A DNA stretch of 64,000 bases from NCBI RefSeq assembly GCF_024195285.1, contig NZ_JALHBS010000104.1, positions 44,312 through 108,311 of the forward strand. The letters are read 5' to 3'. Made by a program: the position numbers and the translations under genes. The notes beneath the pieces are model-generated. The model saw only the letters and a list, made by a program, of their open reading frames with translations, had not been told where the DNA came from and searched no databases. This stretch comes from Aurantimonas marianensis (GTDB lineage Bacteria > Pseudomonadota > Alphaproteobacteria > Rhizobiales > Rhizobiaceae). Below are positions 35,873-43,307 of the stretch, one piece after another (within the stretch, counting starts at the first letter, position 1; every line of letters starts with the position of its first letter).

Positions 35873-36508
35873 ATGGATGTTTTCGTCAAGTCCCTGATGG
35901 ACAGCCTAGGTGTCTTCGGCATTGCCCTGTTGATGTTCCTGGAGAATATTTTTCCGCCGATCCCGTCCGAACTGATCATGCCGCTTGCCGGCTATCAGGC
36001 CGCCGGCGGCCAGATGTCGATGGTGGCGGTGATCCTGGCCGGCACGGTTGGTTCGCTCGCCGGTGTCATCCCCTGGTATTACGCGGGAAAACTGATCGGC
36101 AGACGGCGGCTGAAACGTCTCGCGGCGCGTCACGGTCGCTGGCTGACGCTATCGCCGAGCGACGTGGATTCCGCGGACGGCTGGTTTCGCCGTCACGGCT
36201 ATTCCGCCGTGCTGTTCGGACGGTTGATCCCCACCGTGCGCACGCTGATCTCCGTGCCCGCCGGTATCGCGAAGATGTCGCTGCTGGTATTTCTCGTGCT
36301 GTCGGCGATCGGTAGCGCGGTCTGGACCAGTCTGCTTGCCGGCGCGGGCTACCTGCTCGGGCAGAACTACGAAGTGGTCGAGGCCTATGTTGGTCCTGTG
36401 TCGAACGTCGTTCTTGGGCTGATCGTGATTTTTTACATCTACCGGGTCATAACCTTCGAGGCGAAGGACGAACCGGACGCCAGCGAACCGTCGCAAGCGG
36501 AAGGCTAG
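35873..36508 (+). CDS. DedA-family membrane protein
   Basis: A 211-residue membrane protein of the DedA/SNARE-associated fold. FGIALLMFLENIFPPIPSELIMPLAGY holds the family's E-N-x-x-P-P-I-P-S-E signature. GTVGSLAGVIPWYYAGKLIGRRRLKRLAARHGRWL and FGRLIPTVRTLISVPAGIAKMSLLVFLVLSAIGSAVWTSLLAGAGYLLG, with its R-x-x-P motif, follow. DedA proteins are thought to move lipids across the inner membrane and to support envelope integrity and proton-motive force. The ATG at 35873 was chosen because it starts the amphipathic first helix. A dispersed repeat begins right after the stop. Confidence 0.92.
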   Translation: MDVFVKSLMDSLGVFGIALLMFLENIFPPIPSELIMPLAGYQAAGGQMSMVAVILAGTVGSLAGVIPWYYAGKLIGRRRLKRLAARHGRWLTLSPSDVDSADGWFRRHGYSAVLFGRLIPTVRTLISVPAGIAKMSLLVFLVLSAIGSAVWTSLLAGAGYLLGQNYEVVEAYVGPVSNVVLGLIVIFYIYRVITFEAKDEPDASEPSQAEG

Positions 36509-36611
36509 AACATCGGGCCGAAAAGTGGAATCCGGTTTTTGGATGATTGCGATGCTCGATCAGAATGTTAGAGCGTCCTTTGCGCTTCCGGATGGACGCG
36601 CGGCGCTCTAG
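36509..36611 (+). repeat. Dispersed two-hairpin repeat, copy 1
   Basis: One of three related elements of about 104 bases in this window (others at 52273-52376 and 58561-58663). Each has a first inverted repeat beginning near GAGCATCGG and closing with CCGATGCTC around the core AAAAGTGGAATCCG, and a second bounded by AGAGCG and CGCTCT with an inner stem around GCGTCC/GGACGC. This copy is the most diverged (first arm AACATCGGG, inner stem GCGC...GCGC). It ends 41 bases before the MOSC gene start. Confidence 0.85.
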
Positions 36612-36652
36612 CTGGCACACGACCGCCCGAGCCGGGCCGTTGGGGGGAAGCC

Positions 36653-37228
36653 ATGATACGAACGCGCGCGAAGATGCGGGCCGGCCGAATTGCGGGGCTG
36701 TTTCGCACCGGCGACGGCGGCTTCGAAACGGCACCGGTCGCGTCACTCGATCTGGGCTTCGACAGTATCACCGGAGATCGCCATGGTGGAGCCACCCGCC
36801 GGTCCGGCGGACGCGAACCGTGGTATCCGCGCGGCACCGAAATCCGCAACGAGCGCCAGCTTTCGCTGCTGGCTACCGACGAACTCGCCGAGGCCGCCGC
36901 TCGGTTGGATGTCTCGGAGATCAGGCCCGAATGGATCGGCGGCAATCTGCTTGTCGAAGGCATTGCCAACCTCTCCTGGCTACCGCCCCGCACGATTTTG
37001 ATGTTTTCCGGTGGTGTCACCTTGCGGATCGATGGCGACAATGGTCCGTGCCGAGCCTCGGGCCGCGCCATTGCCGGGCGGTACGAGGGACGCGCCGACA
37101 TCGAACTCGGCTTTGTCGCGGCGGCAAAGCGCCGGCGCGGCCTCGTCGCCTGGGTGGAGAAGCCGGGCCGTATCACACTGGGCGAGCAATTCGAGGCGCG
37201 CATTCCGGAGCAGTGGATATACGAATGA
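36653..37228 (+). CDS. MOSC-domain protein
   Basis: A 191-residue MOSC (molybdenum cofactor sulfurase C-terminal) domain protein. ITGDRHGGATRRSGGREPWYPRGTEIRNERQLSLLATDEL carries the usual D-R-H-x-G start and the R-N-x-R-Q-L-S-L motif. EWIGGNLLVEGIANLSWLPPRTILMF and the Cys in NGPCRASGRAI (the candidate sulfur-carrying residue) follow. MOSC proteins move or accept sulfur for molybdenum enzymes or act in detoxification. GGGGGAAGCC precedes the ATG at 36653. A dispersed repeat lies just upstream. Confidence 0.9.
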   Translation: MIRTRAKMRAGRIAGLFRTGDGGFETAPVASLDLGFDSITGDRHGGATRRSGGREPWYPRGTEIRNERQLSLLATDELAEAAARLDVSEIRPEWIGGNLLVEGIANLSWLPPRTILMFSGGVTLRIDGDNGPCRASGRAIAGRYEGRADIELGFVAAAKRRRGLVAWVEKPGRITLGEQFEARIPEQWIYE

Positions 37229-37270
37229 AGCGGTGGGGCGGCGGTCGACTGCCATGGACGTGCGGGCTGA

Positions 37271-37639
37271 TCAGGCGCGGCTGAAGTCCTTGCCTCCGGC
37301 CGCGTCGATCTCGGCATCATCTGCTAGCGGCGGCCCGTCCTCCGCCTCCGCATTCAGCTGCCGCGTCGCGCCCCAGCGATCCAATACGGCGTTGATGGCA
37401 TCGAGGACGAAAAAGCGGGCGGCATCCCGGTCGTAACCCTCGTCCATCAAGGCGTCGTACTCGGTATGGGCATGCCGGATGTGGGCCACGGTCGCCAGCC
37501 AGACGGCGCTCTGGGGCGACAGCGCCCGCATGTGGCGTGCACGCGCCGCCGCCCGGATCGCCTCGGCGTCGAGGAAAGGCGCGCGCGGGATCGTCGCGGT
37601 CAGTGCGCGGGCAATACGCCTTTGCCGGTCAATCGGCAT
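37271..37639 (-). CDS. DUF2293 protein
   Basis: A 122-residue protein that fits DUF2293, a small alphaproteobacterial family of unknown function. The typical run is RHMRALSPQSAVWLATVAHIRHAHTEYDALMDEGYDRDAARFFVLDAINAVLDRWG (residues about 35-90). No membrane segment or known catalytic motif is seen. It follows the TrmO gene by three bases on the minus strand, so they share a transcript. Confidence 0.85.
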   Translation of the reverse strand: MPIDRQRRIARALTATIPRAPFLDAEAIRAAARARHMRALSPQSAVWLATVAHIRHAHTEYDALMDEGYDRDAARFFVLDAINAVLDRWGATRQLNAEAEDGPPLADDAEIDAAGGKDFSRA

Positions 37640-37642
37640 TCT

Positions 37643-38146
37643 TCACTCCGGCGGGGCATCGATCGACGCCAGATACGGCTTGATGTCGATGAGCGGCGTG
37701 CCGTCGCGCACGTCGATGGCGTCGATGGTGAGAATGCCGGCATCAAGATCGACGCTGAGCAGCCGAACGAGGTGCAGCCCGATCGGGTTCGGACGCACCG
37801 GCGAACGCAGCGTGAAGGTGCCGCGCGGGCCGTCGGCATGGCGCGGCGCCTGTAAGGCGAGATCCCGCTCGGCGCCGTCGAGCCAAGTCAGCAGGAACAC
37901 CCAACGATCCACGCCGAGCCCGGTCAGCGCGCCCCGCCAGCGCGCGTCGATCTCGACTCGGGCGGGTTGCCCGCGCTCGCGTGCGTCGGACAGGTTTTTC
38001 GGACAATCGTCCCGGCTCGCCCAGGGCGAGCGGACGCGGCCGATAAAGACCAGCCCCGCATCGTCATAGCTTGGCTCTGGCCCGTCGAAGCGAACCGCGC
38101 CGGGGCGAACGGCCGGCGCGCTCTGCTCGGAGGTCGTCACCGCCAA
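37643..38146 (-). CDS. trmO: tRNA m6t6A37 methyltransferase TrmO-like
   Basis: A 167-residue TsaA/YaeB/TrmO-fold protein. FIGRVRSPWASRDDCPKN begins the domain, VFLLTWLDGAERDL follows, and RGTFTLRSPVRPNPIGLHLVRLLSVD is the SAM-binding signature (R-G-x-F-x-x-R-S-P-x-R-P-N-P-I-G). DGTPLIDIKPYL ends it. TrmO methylates threonylcarbamoyl-adenosine at tRNA position 37. The protein lacks the C-terminal extension of E. coli TrmO, as is common for archaeal and some bacterial forms, so an equivalent small-molecule role is possible. It pairs with a DUF2293 gene. Confidence 0.85.
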   Translation of the reverse strand: MAVTTSEQSAPAVRPGAVRFDGPEPSYDDAGLVFIGRVRSPWASRDDCPKNLSDARERGQPARVEIDARWRGALTGLGVDRWVFLLTWLDGAERDLALQAPRHADGPRGTFTLRSPVRPNPIGLHLVRLLSVDLDAGILTIDAIDVRDGTPLIDIKPYLASIDAPPE

Positions 38147-38235
38147 TCCTCCGATCGTCCATGGCGCCTGTCCTCCAACTGTTTTGACGAAAGCGCCGAA
38201 CTGATCGAAAACCGCTTGTATCGAGCGGGTTCTTC

Positions 38236-38255
38236 ATATAAAGATATCTTTATAT
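38236..38255. promoter_or_regulatory. Perfect 20-bp palindromic operator before ArsR-methyltransferase gene
   Basis: The half-sites ATATAAAGAT and ATCTTTATAT form a perfect 20-bp palindrome 18 bases before the ATG at 38273. This is the size and AT-rich kind of site bound by ArsR-family dimers, and the gene it precedes encodes one. Autoregulation, shared with metF downstream, is the simplest reading. Confidence 0.75.
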
Positions 38256-38272
38256 CGTAATCGAGATGCGTC

Positions 38273-39286
38273 ATGCTGGACATACAAAAGCTTTCCTTCG
38301 ATCCGCTCGTCGACGCCCTCAAGGCGGTCGCCGAGCCGACGCGCCTTCGCCTCGTTCTGCTGCTCGCCCGCAGCGATCTGACGGTGAGCGAGCTTACGAC
38401 GATTCTCGGACAATCGCAGCCGCGCATTTCGCGGCATTTGAAGCTGCTGGTCGAGTCGGGCGTGCTGGCGCGCTATCAGGAGGGCGCCTGGGCCTATTTC
38501 CGTGTCAGCGACGACGCGTCGGTGGTCGGGCTGGTGCGCTCGCTTTTATCCTGGGCCGACGAGGCCGACTCGACGATTGCGCGCGACGGCGAGCGGCTGG
38601 AAGCGGTGCGCGCCGAGCGTGCGCGTCGCGCCGCCGATTATTTCGCCCGCAATGCCGGCAGTTGGGATCGCATCCGGGCGCTGCATGCCGCCGACGCGGA
38701 TGTCGAGCAAGCGCTTCTTGCCGCCTTGGGAAGCAAGCGGATCGGAACCTTGCTCGACATTGGCACGGGAACGGGGCGAATTCTGGAACTCCTGGCGCCA
38801 CGCTGCGAACGGGCGGTCGGCATCGACGCCTCGCGCGAGATGCTGGCGATCGCCCGCGCCAAGCTCGATGCGGCCGATATCGCCAACGCGCAGGTCCGCC
38901 AGGGCGATGTCTATCATCTGCCGGTCGAGCGTCAGGCTTTCGACCTCGTCACCGTCCATCAGGTGCTGCATTATCTCGACGATCCGCAAGCCGCGATCGC
39001 GGAGGCGGCAAGGGCCGTCGCACCGGGCGGCCGTTTGGCGATCGTCGATTTCGCGCCCCACGAGCTGGAATTCCTGCGCGCCGAGCACGCGCATCTGCGC
39101 CTCGGCTTTTCCGACGCGACGTTGGCCGGCTATCTGGAAGAAGCCGGTCTCGAGCTGGTCAGCATCGACCATCTCGTTTCCAGCGGCGGTGAGACCGGGG
39201 AACTCACCGTGACCATCTGCATTGCGAAGGACCCGCGCCTCCTGGTCGCGACAACCGCCGCTGCCCATCAAACCCTTGTCAGCTGA
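38273..39286 (+). CDS. ArsR-family regulator fused to SAM-dependent methyltransferase
   Basis: A 337-residue fusion. Residues about 8-95 are an ArsR winged helix (LKAVAEPTRLRLVLLLARSDLTVSELTTILGQSQPRISRHLKLLVESGVLARYQEGAWAYFRV) with no metal-binding cysteines. Residues about 140-310 are a class I methyltransferase with the SAM motif LLDIGTGTGRILELLAP and VHQVLHYLDDPQAAI. Such fusions sit beside metF in many Hyphomicrobiales and probably sense SAM or S-adenosylhomocysteine to control methionine synthesis. A perfect palindrome lies just upstream, and metF starts 14 bases after the stop. Confidence 0.9.
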   Translation: MLDIQKLSFDPLVDALKAVAEPTRLRLVLLLARSDLTVSELTTILGQSQPRISRHLKLLVESGVLARYQEGAWAYFRVSDDASVVGLVRSLLSWADEADSTIARDGERLEAVRAERARRAADYFARNAGSWDRIRALHAADADVEQALLAALGSKRIGTLLDIGTGTGRILELLAPRCERAVGIDASREMLAIARAKLDAADIANAQVRQGDVYHLPVERQAFDLVTVHQVLHYLDDPQAAIAEAARAVAPGGRLAIVDFAPHELEFLRAEHAHLRLGFSDATLAGYLEEAGLELVSIDHLVSSGGETGELTVTICIAKDPRLLVATTAAAHQTLVS

Positions 39287-39300
39287 GAAGAGAAGCCGTC

Positions 39301-40221
39301 ATGAGCCGCCCCAATCCCCTTTCGACGTCCGGCATCGATGTCTCCTTCGAGTTCTTTCCGCCGAAGACCGAGAGGATGGAGGAGAATCTGTGGCGCGCGA
39401 TCGAGCGGTTGGCGCCGCTCGGCCCGAGCTTCGTTTCGGTGACCTATGGCGCCGGCGGTTCGACCCGCGAGCGCACCCATCAGACGATCGATCGCATCCT
39501 GAAGGAGACGAAGCTGACGCCGGCGGCGCATCTGACCTGTGTCGACGCCACCAAGGACGAGGTCGACGCCGTCGTCCGGCAATATTGGGAAACCGGCGTC
39601 CGGCATTTCGTGGCGCTGCGCGGCGACAGCCAGGCCGGCGTCGGCGGCGAATATGTCGCCCACAAGGACGGTTATCGCAACGCGGTCGAGCTGGTCGCCG
39701 GGCTGAAGGCCTTCGCCGACTTCGAGATCTCGGTTGCTGCCTATCCCGAGAAACACCCCGAGAGCCCGGATTTCGCCACCGACATCGACCTGTTGAAGCG
39801 CAAGGTCGACAACGGCGCCACCCGCGCGATCACCCAGTTCTTCTTCGACAACGATACCTTCGAGCGCTATGTCGAGCGGGTCCGCCGCGCCGGCATCTAC
39901 ATCCCGATCGTTCCGGGCATCGTGCCGATCCACGATTTCACCAAGGTCGCGCGCTTCTCCAAGGCCACCGGTGCCAGCATCCCGGCCTGGCTCGCGGCGC
40001 GTTTCGAGGGGCTGGACGACGACGAGCAGACCCGCAGCCACGTCGCCGCGGCGGTCTGCGCCGATCAGGTGCTGGATCTGCAGAAGCGCGGCATCTCCGA
40101 CTTCCACTTCTACACCATGAACCGGGCCGATCTGGTCTATTCGATCTGCCACATCCTCGGGCTTCGCGCCGGCGAGACGCCGGCGGCGGACACGAATGAG
40201 GGCGAGGCGGCAGCAGCCTGA
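39301..40221 (+). CDS. metF: Methylenetetrahydrofolate reductase
   Basis: A 306-residue FAD-dependent barrel enzyme. It begins with VSFEFFPPKTERMEENLW, holding the active-site Glu. SVTYGAGGSTRERTHQTIDRI, HLTCVDATKDEV, FVALRGDSQAG, ITQFFFDNDTFERYVERVRRAGIYIPIVPGIVP and a final DFHFYTMNRADLVYSICHILG follow; all are diagnostic for MetF. It makes 5-methyltetrahydrofolate for methionine synthase. It follows the ArsR-methyltransferase gene closely and should be controlled by it. The methionine synthase gene often found next is absent here. Confidence 0.97.
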   Translation: MSRPNPLSTSGIDVSFEFFPPKTERMEENLWRAIERLAPLGPSFVSVTYGAGGSTRERTHQTIDRILKETKLTPAAHLTCVDATKDEVDAVVRQYWETGVRHFVALRGDSQAGVGGEYVAHKDGYRNAVELVAGLKAFADFEISVAAYPEKHPESPDFATDIDLLKRKVDNGATRAITQFFFDNDTFERYVERVRRAGIYIPIVPGIVPIHDFTKVARFSKATGASIPAWLAARFEGLDDDEQTRSHVAAAVCADQVLDLQKRGISDFHFYTMNRADLVYSICHILGLRAGETPAADTNEGEAAAA

Positions 40222-40374
40222 TGGTTGCCGATCGATGGTCGAGCTTCCCGACCCGCCGAGGCCGGCTGGGCGCCTTCCGCCTATGATCCACGGCACCTGC
40301 TGTTCGCGATCCATTGCGACTCTATCGCGCTCGCCACGGGCGCGAACGCTCTTCATCCCGGCGGCGGGTGACAC

Positions 40375-41226
40375 ATGGCTGTCGTGACGATCGTGCTCGG
40401 CTTGATCCTGATCATTCCGCTCTGGCTTCAGGCTTGGCGGTGGTCCGACCGCCGCCGTGCCGCTCGTGTATGGAATCGTCTCGCCGCATCCGCCGAGGCC
40501 TCGCCTCCACGCTTCCACCATGGTCTGGTCGGCGATCTGCCCGAACCGGCTCGCCGCTTCTTCCTGTTCGCCATCTCGCCGGGGACGCCGCTTCGTTCGA
40601 TCAGCGAGATCCGGATGGCGGGAGAAATCGGCTTGGGGACAAAGGCCAAGCCGAATTACATGCCGATGCGCGCGCGTCAGATACTGGCGCCGCCGGCGGG
40701 CCTCGTCTGGCGGCTGGAGGCCGGGCGCGGCGCGTTGCGAATCGAGGGTTCCGACGGCTTCGACGGCGGCACCTCGTGGGTGCGTTTCTGGCTTTTCAAG
40801 ACCATCCCGATTGTCCGCGTCGGGGGCGGCCAGGACCATTCCCGCGCGGCGTTCGGCCGGGTCGTCGCGGAAGCGGTGTTCTGGGCGCCCGCGGCGCTCC
40901 TGCGGGGTAATTGCGTGAAGTGGGAGGCGGTTTCGCACGACGTCGCGCGCGCGACAGTCTGCTTCGGCGGCATGACGCAGACCGTCGATGTCACCGTGGC
41001 CGAGGACGGTCGCCCCGTCATGGTCGTCATACCACGCTGGACCGACGCCAATCCGCGGAAAACCTACCGCCTCCAGCCTTTCGGCGGATATCTGTCGAAT
41101 TTCCGGGAATTTGACGGCTACAGGTTGCCGACCAGGGTCGAGGGCGGCAATTTCATCGGGACGGACGCGTATTTTCCGTTCTACAAGGCCGAGGTCGACA
41201 GTATCCGTTTCATTGGCGGCGGGTAA
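40375..41226 (+). CDS. DUF6544/DUF6920-like protein, unknown function
   Basis: A 283-residue protein with one N-terminal membrane helix (VVTIVLGLILIIPLWLQAW). A soluble beta-rich part follows: DLPEPARRFFLFAISPGTPL, RMRAGEIG-like strands (IRMAGEIGLG), FARQILAPPAGLVWRLEAGRG and a final VEGGNFIGTDAYFPFYKAEVDSIRF. The run of features (LPEPVRRYF..A followed by G...P.ARQ..) is that of a family I remember as DUF6544/DUF6920, of unknown function. Anchored in the inner membrane with its domain probably outside. No partner gene is evident; it follows metF by about 150 bases. Confidence 0.65.
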   Translation: MAVVTIVLGLILIIPLWLQAWRWSDRRRAARVWNRLAASAEASPPRFHHGLVGDLPEPARRFFLFAISPGTPLRSISEIRMAGEIGLGTKAKPNYMPMRARQILAPPAGLVWRLEAGRGALRIEGSDGFDGGTSWVRFWLFKTIPIVRVGGGQDHSRAAFGRVVAEAVFWAPAALLRGNCVKWEAVSHDVARATVCFGGMTQTVDVTVAEDGRPVMVVIPRWTDANPRKTYRLQPFGGYLSNFREFDGYRLPTRVEGGNFIGTDAYFPFYKAEVDSIRFIGGG

Positions 41227-41284
41227 GGGCGGGCCATTGTCGCCGCCGTTCGAGCCAACTTGTCACCCAATGGATTCTTAAACG

Positions 41285-41312
41285 CAAAAAAGCCGGGGGG
41301 TAACCCGGCTTC
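41285..41312 (-). terminator. Intrinsic terminator of the 28-residue membrane protein gene
   Basis: Read on the minus strand, AAGCCGGG (41311-41304) and CCCGGCTT (41297-41290) form an eight-base-pair GC-rich stem around a six-base loop, and a run of six T's (41291-41286) follows at once. It lies 46 bases after the stop of the small gene at 41358-41444. The A-rich side makes it weakly usable in the plus direction too, for the gene ending at 41226. Confidence 0.8.
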
Positions 41313-41357
41313 TTCAAATTGGGGCCGCTTGAACGCGGCGTCGGATGGTACTCGAGA

Positions 41358-41444
41358 TCAGGGCACGACGCCCATGATCATGGCGCCGACAAAGACGAAA
41401 GCGGCCAGGATCATCACCAAATTCAGCGAACGCGTCAGTTCCAT
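41358..41444 (-). CDS. 28-residue single-helix membrane protein
   Basis: A very short gene with strong signals on both sides. GAGGAGG lies eight bases before the ATG at 41444, and a clear intrinsic terminator lies after the TGA. The product starts MELTRSLNLVM, continues as one hydrophobic helix (ILAAFVFVGAMIMG) and ends VVP. A further ATG two codons upstream (41450) is too close to the ribosome site. I do not know its function; single-helix proteins of this size often bind and tune a larger membrane complex. The neighbours (DUF6544 protein, amidase) give no clue. Confidence 0.65.
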   Translation of the reverse strand: MELTRSLNLVMILAAFVFVGAMIMGVVP

Positions 41445-41816
41445 GTGCATCGCCTCCTCGTTGACGAGATGTGCCCGGAAGGTAACGAACCTGAATCGAT
41501 CGTAAACCCCAATTCGTTGCTGCGCCGCACTGCCGTCTGGAGCCGGCCGCGGTAACCCCTTGCAATGACTCGGGATGCAGCCGCGAAGAGCGGGCTCATT
41601 TTCTTGCCCACCCGCTTTTCCGTGATCGCACGGGTACCGTATCGCCAGCGACGCAAGGACTGGTACGATGGTCGCGCTTTTCGATATTTCGCCTTGAAAT
41701 TCCTCGTGATCCGGTCATCGGGCCGGCGCCGCGTCTCGAATCGATGGCGTCGGCGCAATCGCGGCGGTCGAGGCCGGTCTCTGCCACATTGCGGCTGCAA
41801 ATGAGCAGGCGCTTGG
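41445..41816. other. Non-coding stretch between small membrane protein and amidase genes
   Basis: About 370 bases in which I see no credible gene or clear repeat. It must contain the promoter of the small membrane protein gene. The part near 41,600-41,700 is less GC-rich than its surroundings. Confidence 0.35.
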
Positions 41817-43121
41817 TCATGCCGCCTGGATCTTGTCCTCGAGCAGCCTTGCGACGGACAGCGCCGTCCGGTCGCGGCCGAAGCGGCTGACGATCGTCAG
41901 GCCGAGCGGCAGGCCCTCCGCCGTCGCCAGCCCCGGCACGTTGACGCAGGGGTTGCCGGTCAGCGTCCACAGCTTGTTGAGGGCCGGATCGCCGGTGGTG
42001 GCGAGCCCCTTCGGCGCCGGCCCGAAGGCCGAGGGTGCCAGCAGCGCGTCGCAGGTGTCGAACAGGGCCGCCGCCGCCTTCCGGCCGATCCGCGCCGTGC
42101 GCCGTCCCGCGTCGTATGCCTCGGGGGTTACCGCGGCGCCTTCGTCCAGCAGCGCCAGCACCTGCGGCCCCATCCGGCTCCGATGCATCGTCCGCTCGTG
42201 CAGGAGCGCCTGCGCCGCCTCGAAATTCTGCACGGTCCCATGGGCGTCACGCGCCGCTTCCAGCGCCGCCGGCTCGGGGATATCGATAAGCTTGGCGCCC
42301 GCCGTTTCGAGTGCCTTGGCCGCCGTCTCCCACGCCGCCGCCATCGCCGGATCGAGACGCCCCTGCGGCCCGGTGTCCATTGCCGTGCGGTAGAGCCCGA
42401 TCGTCAGGCCCGATGCGTCGGCGAGCGGCGGCGCCGTCAATTCCCGCCCGCTGAGGCATTCCGCCAGCAACGCCACGTCGGCGACGCCCGCCGCGAACAG
42501 CCCGGCGGTGTCGAGCGTCCAGGAAAACACCTTCATGCCCACCGTCGGCAACAGCCGGAAGCTCGGCTTGTAGCCGGCGATGCCGCAGAACGACGCGGGA
42601 CGGATCACCGAGCCACCGGTCTGCGAGCCGCAGGCTGCCGCCAGCATGCCCGCCGCGATGCCGGCCGCCGACCCCGAGGAGGAGCCGCCGGGCGTGTGCG
42701 CCAGATCATGCGGGTTGCGCGTCGCCGCCGGGTCCATCGAGGCGAATTCCGTCGTCGCGGTCTTGCCGAGGATCGCCGCGCCCAGCGAGCGGGCGATCGC
42801 CACCAGCGGCGCGTCGGCCAGCGGCTGATGGCCTTCATAGATCGGCGAGCCGTGCTCCGTCGCCATGTCGAACGTGTCGAAGATGTCCTTGACGCCGAAG
42901 GGCACGCCGCGAAGCGGCCCGGTGGCGGCACTCGCGGCTGCAATGCTGTCCGCCGATGCCCGGCGAACGAAAGCGCCGATCACGCCGTCCAGGCTGTCGA
43001 TACGCTCGTTCGCTTCCCGGATCACGGTCTCCGGCGTGGCGCGTCCGGCCTCGATGTCGGCGACGACGCGGGTCAGGCTGAGCGGCGCCAGCCGCATGGG
43101 GATGGGCGAGGGAAGGGACAT
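41817..43121 (-). CDS. Amidase-signature family hydrolase
   Basis: A 434-residue Ser-cisSer-Lys amidase. The Lys is in LRGVPFGVKDIFDTFD. The glycine/serine-rich signature is HTPGGSSSGSAAGIAAGM with the cis-Ser, and the nucleophile Ser lies in GSQTGGSVIRPASFCGIAGYKPSFRL (Q-T-G-G-S). The Lys-Ser-Ser triad is thus complete. Members hydrolyse amides or act as GatA; the lack of gatB/gatC neighbours argues for a stand-alone amidase. The ATG at 43121 was chosen because the amidase fold starts there; the frame is open much further upstream, over the decarboxylase gene. Confidence 0.9.
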   Translation of the reverse strand: MSLPSPIPMRLAPLSLTRVVADIEAGRATPETVIREANERIDSLDGVIGAFVRRASADSIAAASAATGPLRGVPFGVKDIFDTFDMATEHGSPIYEGHQPLADAPLVAIARSLGAAILGKTATTEFASMDPAATRNPHDLAHTPGGSSSGSAAGIAAGMLAAACGSQTGGSVIRPASFCGIAGYKPSFRLLPTVGMKVFSWTLDTAGLFAAGVADVALLAECLSGRELTAPPLADASGLTIGLYRTAMDTGPQGRLDPAMAAAWETAAKALETAGAKLIDIPEPAALEAARDAHGTVQNFEAAQALLHERTMHRSRMGPQVLALLDEGAAVTPEAYDAGRRTARIGRKAAAALFDTCDALLAPSAFGPAPKGLATTGDPALNKLWTLTGNPCVNVPGLATAEGLPLGLTIVSRFGRDRTALSVARLLEDKIQAA

Positions 43122-43307
43122 GGGCGGTCGATCCTGTTTTGTCGCCCGTCTTTCTAGAAGCGCGGCGGGGGCTACGGCAACGGGGGAGGGACGGAAAAGG
43201 TGAGCGCGATCGACCGAGGCGAAACGATGCCTGCCCATTCGCGTTCGGTGCTCTAGTTGCGGACCCACAGGCCGGTCATCCGGCCGCCGGCCCAGCGGAG
43301 AGACGCC

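Noticed and set aside
41817..43121. Amidase as GatA of the tRNA amidotransferase
   Set aside because: The Ser-Ser-Lys triad is shared, but gatC and gatB are not nearby and the sequence around the signature is of the general amidase type.
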